64,000 nt of DNA, taken from the NCBI GenBank assembly GCA_965277875.1, contig CBDIDV010000002.1, positions 3,472,001 to 3,536,000 on the forward strand, read 5' to 3'. The notes beneath the pieces were generated by a model. That model ran no database searches. It had not been told where the DNA came from and saw only the letters and a list, made by a program, of their open reading frames with translations. Every line of letters starts with the position of its first letter. The first letter of the stretch is position 1. This document shows, piece by piece, positions 60,018 to 64,000 of the stretch. Origin of the DNA: CAWFQB01 sp965277875. GTDB lineage: Bacteria > Armatimonadota > Chthonomonadetes > Chthonomonadales > Chthonomonadaceae. Made by a program: the position numbers and the translations under genes.

Positions 60018-60145
60018 ATTGGAAGACGCCTGCGCTGGTGCCTCTCAGCGCATCTATGCGATATGTCGACCCTCTGCCGCCCGCACAAACACCCGCCGCG
60101 CCAACCGTGCGAAAGGAGCCACGGCGGTTAAACGTCTTCCAATCA
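60018..60145. other. Structured non-coding element closed by an 11-bp inverted repeat
   Basis: ATTGGAAGACG near 60018 and CGTCTTCCAAT ending near 60145 pair perfectly. Inside are TGCGCTG/CAGCGCA with an 8-base loop and CCGTG/CACGG enclosing CGAAAGGAGC. No open frame with plausible codon use crosses it. Strand and function are unknown; it could be a small RNA or a mobile non-coding unit. A separate hairpin, ACGCCCTCTGC (60235-60245) / GCAGAGGGCGT (60261-60271), follows. Confidence 0.4.
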
Positions 60146-60307
60146 GGTTATGCCGTCTTCACGTTTGTTCTCGTGCTGTAAAGATTACCTGTTCTATAAT
60201 ATCATTTTTTCCTGATGCAGCTCGTTAATGTGGAACGCCCTCTGCTGATGATAGAACTCGGCAGAGGGCGTCTTCAAACAACAAGCAGCAAACAATAAAC
60301 AACTTGC

Positions 60308-62368
60308 TTAGAACCTTGTGGCTGTCAAGTCGAACGATAGACGCTTGAGGAATGTCGAGTACGTGAACTGCAATTCGCGCGCTCCGATGCGGCGGCCTAT
60401 CGTAAACTGCATGTCGTTGTAGCTCTGCGCCTCGGCGTGCTGGAAGGTGGCCGTGGTCAGCAGCCGCCAGTCGTTGTTCAGGCGGTAGGAGGCATCCGCC
60501 AGAAAACTCGCGTTGGGCGAATCCAGGTAGGCCGTGCCGAAGAACGACAGGGAAACGTGCTTGTTGTTGGCGACATTGTACGTCATGCTCATGCGGTGCT
60601 TGCCGCCCGTGTCTATGAGATGTTCGGGGCGCGTGACAAAGTCATACGTCATGTTGATGCGCCCGCCTCCGGCCAGTGTGTGATCCAGCGACATGGTCGC
60701 CAGTCCCATCAGTCCGGTATTCTGCGGGCCATTGAACAACTGTCCCGCCGTGAGGCTTGTTGTCAGCGTGGTGCGCGTCCCGAACTGTACGGGGCGCGTG
60801 TATGCCCGCATGGCGATCTGTGTCGAGGTGTCGTTGTAGGCCGAGATGCGCGGGTCACGGCTTGTCAGGCGAGCCATCGTGTTGTTGATGTCGAACGTGT
60901 AGTTAAGACTTTCCGACCCGAACAGGCGATGCGGCTGCGTTCCTATATAGGCGGTGTTGTTGAAGGTGTTCTGGCCCGTGCTGACAAACGACTGCCCCTC
61001 GGACACGTTCAGGCCGTAACGCAGCACCTTGTTCTGCTGCGACAGGCTGGTATTCGCGTACACGCTGTCATGGTGGGGAAAGTCCAGGTACATCGAGGCC
61101 TGCGTCTGCGAGTTGAGCTGCTGATTGTGCGTCCAGTTAAAGTCCCAATCGCCGCGCAGCAGGCCGGTAAAGCCATACGCGCCCTCGTACCGCTGGCTGC
61201 CCTGCATGGAGTAGCCTTTTACCAGGTCTACGGCCCAGCCGGGATCGGTCGAGAAGCTGCCGCGCCCAAGCTGCTGCCCGTGATGCAGGTCTATGATGCT
61301 GGACGTATGCGGCGACAGGCCCATATAAAACGGCAGGTCCAGGCCAAGCCCCTTTGTACCGATGCTGAGAAACTGGTCGGAGAACAGTTCCTGCGAGTTC
61401 AGGGCCAGTTCGTAATTCGGCAGGGTCAGGATTTTGGCCTGATCCTGCATAAACACGGCATGATGGAATTGCAGGCGGTCGCCCGGAAAATAGTTGATGC
61501 TCCGCGCCACGATGACCAGCTTCACCTGGAGTTCGGGAAAGGTGTAGCGCGTGGTGGGCGTGGGGATCGGATCGGGTGTGGTGTGCAGGTGCGAACCCGC
61601 GATCTTCACGGCCTGGAACTTGCCGCCAATTTCGGCAATGGCCTGCCCTTCTTCGCTGGCAAGGCTGAAGTTGAGTTTGATGCCCCGAATGACATCCTTG
61701 CCCTTTTTGAAGACCACGTTACCGCTGGCGCGGATGTTGGCGAGATCGTTACATTCCAGGCGCAGGCGATCCGCGGTCAGTTCAAAGTTGCGAAAACTGA
61801 GGTGCGCGCCGCCGTTCTGGCCCTGCGCCTCGATGATCTTGTCTGTCGCGCTGTACGCAAGGTAGCCCGCGCCCGTGACAAGCATGTAGTTGTTGCCCTC
61901 GAACGTGGCGTCAGGATCATCGGTAAACTCAATGCGGATCACGTTGCTGACGGCCCCGTTTACGAACGCGGTCACATCGGCGTACCCGACGAGTGGCGCG
62001 CTCGTCAGCGAGGTCGTGGCGACGCCGCCCAGAGCGCGAACGCGAGTCTGTTTGAGTGTGCCTTTGGTGGTTGTAAACTGTACGTCCGCGCTTGTGGTAA
62101 GCCCTGCACCCTGGATGTTCACGAACAGGTCGCACTGCTGCTTGCCATCCGCGAGCAGGGTGGTGCGCGTGGCGCGCAACGTAATCGTCTGCACGGCGTT
62201 TGCGGGCAGAGATGCCAGGACGGACAGCAGTATAAACGCGGCGACCCAAAACAGAGTCAGCCTGTCCCATGCTCCCGCCGGGCGGCGGGGCATGGAACGT
62301 GGTTCAGCAAGGCGGGAGGCAGTACGCAGTGTCGAAGCGGGCGGGCATTTTTGCATGGCGCAGATCAT
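60308..62368 (-). CDS. LptD/OstA-like outer-membrane beta-barrel protein
   Basis: This 686-residue protein has an N-terminal signal/anchor (LTLFWVAAFILLSVLASLPA). An Ig/invasin-like domain at ~60-150 (TITLRATRTTLLADGKQQCD) is followed by an OstA-like periplasmic fold at ~175-260 (LSFRNFELTADRLRLECNDL, RASGNVVFKKGKDVIRGIKL). A long beta-barrel with alternating strands ends in LSFDLTATRF; the terminal Phe is typical of outer-membrane barrels. This resembles LptD, which inserts lipopolysaccharide, but the Ig-like front domain is not part of standard LptD. It indicates a two-membrane envelope. The start at 62368 is uncertain; ATG 62356 is an alternative. Confidence 0.72.
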   Translation of the reverse strand: MICAMQKCPPASTLRTASRLAEPRSMPRRPAGAWDRLTLFWVAAFILLSVLASLPANAVQTITLRATRTTLLADGKQQCDLFVNIQGAGLTTSADVQFTTTKGTLKQTRVRALGGVATTSLTSAPLVGYADVTAFVNGAVSNVIRIEFTDDPDATFEGNNYMLVTGAGYLAYSATDKIIEAQGQNGGAHLSFRNFELTADRLRLECNDLANIRASGNVVFKKGKDVIRGIKLNFSLASEEGQAIAEIGGKFQAVKIAGSHLHTTPDPIPTPTTRYTFPELQVKLVIVARSINYFPGDRLQFHHAVFMQDQAKILTLPNYELALNSQELFSDQFLSIGTKGLGLDLPFYMGLSPHTSSIIDLHHGQQLGRGSFSTDPGWAVDLVKGYSMQGSQRYEGAYGFTGLLRGDWDFNWTHNQQLNSQTQASMYLDFPHHDSVYANTSLSQQNKVLRYGLNVSEGQSFVSTGQNTFNNTAYIGTQPHRLFGSESLNYTFDINNTMARLTSRDPRISAYNDTSTQIAMRAYTRPVQFGTRTTLTTSLTAGQLFNGPQNTGLMGLATMSLDHTLAGGGRINMTYDFVTRPEHLIDTGGKHRMSMTYNVANNKHVSLSFFGTAYLDSPNASFLADASYRLNNDWRLLTTATFQHAEAQSYNDMQFTIGRRIGARELQFTYSTFLKRLSFDLTATRF

Positions 62369-62418
62369 CTCCGGGTCGGGGGATGGCGGGGGGCGTTGGA
62401 TCAGTTTGGCGGGCCGGC

Positions 62419-63303
62419 TTACTTGCCGCCGGGTTTAGTCTTGCCCGTCATGGTTTTGCCCATGCCCGCTTTGCCGGTCGGGGTCATGGCCGCAGGCGAC
62501 GGCGACTTGGCCCCGGTAGCGCTGTTCAGCACGTTCGTCATCAGCTTTTCCGTCAGGTTGCGCGTGGCTTCCTCGGCAGCGGTGGTGTCCGTGGCGTTCT
62601 TGGCGGACTTGGGCGCGGTCGTAACGCTGTCGGCAGCCGTGTAGCTGCGCGGCGGGTCCTGGGCAAAGTCAATCATCTGTATGCTCAGGACGATGGACAC
62701 GTTCTGCTTGTCCGCGTTGTATTCGTACTGATCCAGCGAACTGATGACGCCCAGATCGTAGCCCGCGGTCGTGGTCAGCTTCTGCGCTTTAGTACGGGTA
62801 GCGAAGGGCGGCTGCACATCCGCAGACGTAAGCGACTGCTCCCCTACGGCGCGGCGTATGGACGGAAGGGAGGTCAGGAACGAGATCCCGCCGTACTGGC
62901 CGGTCGCGCCCAGGCGAGACTTTTCCACGTCCGTGACGACATCCGAGAGCTGTTCCGCCGCCGCGCCTTTGGCATCCACGGGAAACACAAGCGCGATGCG
63001 CCTTGCCATCATTTTGCCGCGCCCGCCGGTTTTCATTTTCGCAGTTTTTTTAGCGGACATCTTGGGCTTGACGCCCATCGGTACACTGTCTTTTTTGATG
63101 GTCGGGTTGGGGGCGTCGCCTGCGCGTCCGGCCTCGTTGCTTTCCTGGGCCTGCGCGTGGGCCATGTTGGCGCAGCCCAGCAGCAATGTCAGCGCGCACA
63201 GTCCACCCAGGCCCAGCCGCGCGATGCGGCGCGTGGAACGCGCACAAAACGCCTCATGTCCATTGTTTGCGCGATTGGGATTGGTTTGCTTCAAATCAAA
63301 CAT
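62419..63303 (-). CDS. Exported hypothetical protein, 294 residues
   Basis: The N-terminus has a long signal region (RIARLGLGGLCALTLLLGCA), possibly with a lipobox (LLLGC), then a disordered Lys/Met/Pro-rich stretch (KPKMSAKKTAKMKTGGRGK). The core (RRIALVFPVDAKGAAAEQLS to VLSIQMIDFAQDPPRSYTAA) looks like an alpha/beta fold. The C-terminal tail is again Gly/Lys/Thr-rich. I recognise no family. GGGAGC precedes the ATG. It lies between the FlgD-like-domain protein and the outer-membrane protein on the same strand, so the three may form one operon for envelope assembly. Confidence 0.62.
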   Translation of the reverse strand: MFDLKQTNPNRANNGHEAFCARSTRRIARLGLGGLCALTLLLGCANMAHAQAQESNEAGRAGDAPNPTIKKDSVPMGVKPKMSAKKTAKMKTGGRGKMMARRIALVFPVDAKGAAAEQLSDVVTDVEKSRLGATGQYGGISFLTSLPSIRRAVGEQSLTSADVQPPFATRTKAQKLTTTAGYDLGVISSLDQYEYNADKQNVSIVLSIQMIDFAQDPPRSYTAADSVTTAPKSAKNATDTTAAEEATRNLTEKLMTNVLNSATGAKSPSPAAMTPTGKAGMGKTMTGKTKPGGK

Positions 63304-63390
63304 GGGATTTGCTCCCAGGCGCGAAAGGAAGACGTGCCTCCTTTCGCGCCTGCATCATTCGGATCAGGGGTCTGTACGCCCCGACTCCAT

Positions 63391-64000
63391 TTAGCGCGTA
63401 ATCATGAACGGAGTTACGCGGCGCGCGCTGCGTCCGGTCGCGGTTTTCACGTTCAGTTCGATCTGGTACTGTCCCGTAGCGACCGTGACGCCCTGCTGCG
63501 TTTTCAGGTCCCACAGCGCGGTTCCCGTAGACACGCCGCCCACGGCCCGGCTTGTGACATTGCTCAGGGTGCGGATCACCTGGCCGCGCGGGTTGCGAAT
63601 CACGATCTGCGCTTCGGCGTCGCCGCTCACGCTGTAGCGGATGTTGGCGCTTTGCGCGCTGGCTCCGGCCACGGCGCGGCTCGAAACGCCGTTGTTCAGC
63701 ACCTCGAACTCGGTGATCTGCACGGCGTCGTGGTGGCTGACCGGCTCGGCCACGATCTGCAGGCTGCGCGTCGCGTCTATACCCGTACTGACCACATGCG
63801 ACGGGGAGTTGCGCATGTTGACCTGCTGGTTGGTCTGCGGGTCTATAAGGGTCAGGCGGTAGTTGCGCGGCACATCGCGGGAGATACCCGGCCATGTGAC
63901 CGTCACGCTTTCGTTGGGTTTGTCGGAATGCACCACCATGTTCCACGTTTTGGCGGTCAGAATCGCCGAGCGCAGGTCATGGGCGTAGCGTCCGCCCTTG
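63391..64000 (-). CDS. Protein with FlgD-like C-terminal domain, 3' part
   Basis: The frame is open to the window edge (in-frame codons continue past the ATG at 63939 as LRSAILTAKTWN-M), so the N-terminus is missing; 202 codons are visible. The C-terminal ~90 residues (NIRYSVSGDAEAQIVIRNPR, VSTGTALWDLKTQQGVTVAT, GQYQIELNVKT) match the FlgD-type Ig-like beta-sandwich often placed at the end of exported proteins. A preceding beta-domain contains YRLTLIDPQTNQQVNMRN. Probably an exported structural or scaffold protein. Confidence 0.68.
   Translation of the reverse strand, partial: KGGRYAHDLRSAILTAKTWNMVVHSDKPNESVTVTWPGISRDVPRNYRLTLIDPQTNQQVNMRNSPSHVVSTGIDATRSLQIVAEPVSHHDAVQITEFEVLNNGVSSRAVAGASAQSANIRYSVSGDAEAQIVIRNPRGQVIRTLSNVTSRAVGGVSTGTALWDLKTQQGVTVATGQYQIELNVKTATGRSARRVTPFMITR

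Noticed and set aside
60437..62644. Long plus-strand open frame of 735 codons
   Set aside because: It is antisense to the outer-membrane protein gene, has Gln/Arg/Val/His-biased composition without domains, and is a by-product of high GC.
1..64000. CRISPR array, tRNA and rRNA genes
   Set aside because: No regularly spaced direct repeats with unique spacers were found and no tRNA-like cloverleaf was recognised by eye; a covariance search could still find a missed tRNA.

Overview
The window is GC-rich bacterial chromosome with densely packed genes on both strands. Several features point to the Armatimonadota or a close relative. There is a DUF1559-type prepilin whose N-terminal helix reads ILFPVFAQARAKAR, followed by a tiny lipoprotein. 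There is an outer-membrane beta-barrel protein ending in Phe, so the cell is diderm. There is also a large set of sugar-processing enzymes. This placement is inference from gene content; no rRNA or other marker gene is present.

Layout. Positions 1-11.5 kb hold sugar metabolism: the end of a GH127 beta-L-arabinofuranosidase, a LacI regulator with its own promoter and operator-like palindrome, the prepilin and lipoprotein, an SDR dehydrogenase, an FGGY sugar kinase, a HAD phosphatase and a six-hairpin glycosidase. DinB and UPF0637 proteins and a ParE/RHH toxin-antitoxin pair follow. Positions 12.1-15.5 kb hold a sulfur-carrier-dependent cysteine operon, cysM-mec-(cysO::moeZ), in which the carrier protein is fused to its activating enzyme. 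A DUF58-transglutaminase pair, a GNAT, a VanW protein and cysE follow. Positions 23-27.5 kb contain exported proteins, one IS5-like insertion sequence and a sigma factor with a 15-base C tract. Positions 27.8-38.2 kb carry a MATE/ANK-like transporter, a Gfo/Idh/MocA oxidoreductase, an ankyrin protein, a strongly structured unassigned RNA region, a nitrilase and a tricorn-like protease with an unusual insertion.

Positions 38.4-48.8 kb form a defence island. It contains an AbiE-type toxin-antitoxin with a palindromic operator and an apparent homopolymer frameshift, and a frameshifted small gene beside it. An ABC exporter with a putatively leaderless mRNA follows, then a four-gene type III-like restriction-modification cluster (mod, DUF4365, an unrecognised 407-codon-class gene, res).

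Positions 48.8-64 kb hold a GT-C membrane glycosyltransferase coupled to an aspartyl protease-PDZ protein, then selD. The selD gene contains an in-frame UGA at the catalytic position and is evidently a selenoprotein. Two HEAT-like membrane proteins share a triple LLRA tail and flank xylose isomerase. Then come leuC-leuD, an LptD/OstA-like outer-membrane protein, an exported protein and the end of a protein with a FlgD-like C-terminus.

Intergenic spaces carry a recurring set of palindromic elements built from degenerate 9-11 base units (GACAGGATTA, CGCAGATGA and related forms). Two copies sit inside operons (mec/moeZ and leuC/leuD). I found no tRNA, rRNA or CRISPR array.
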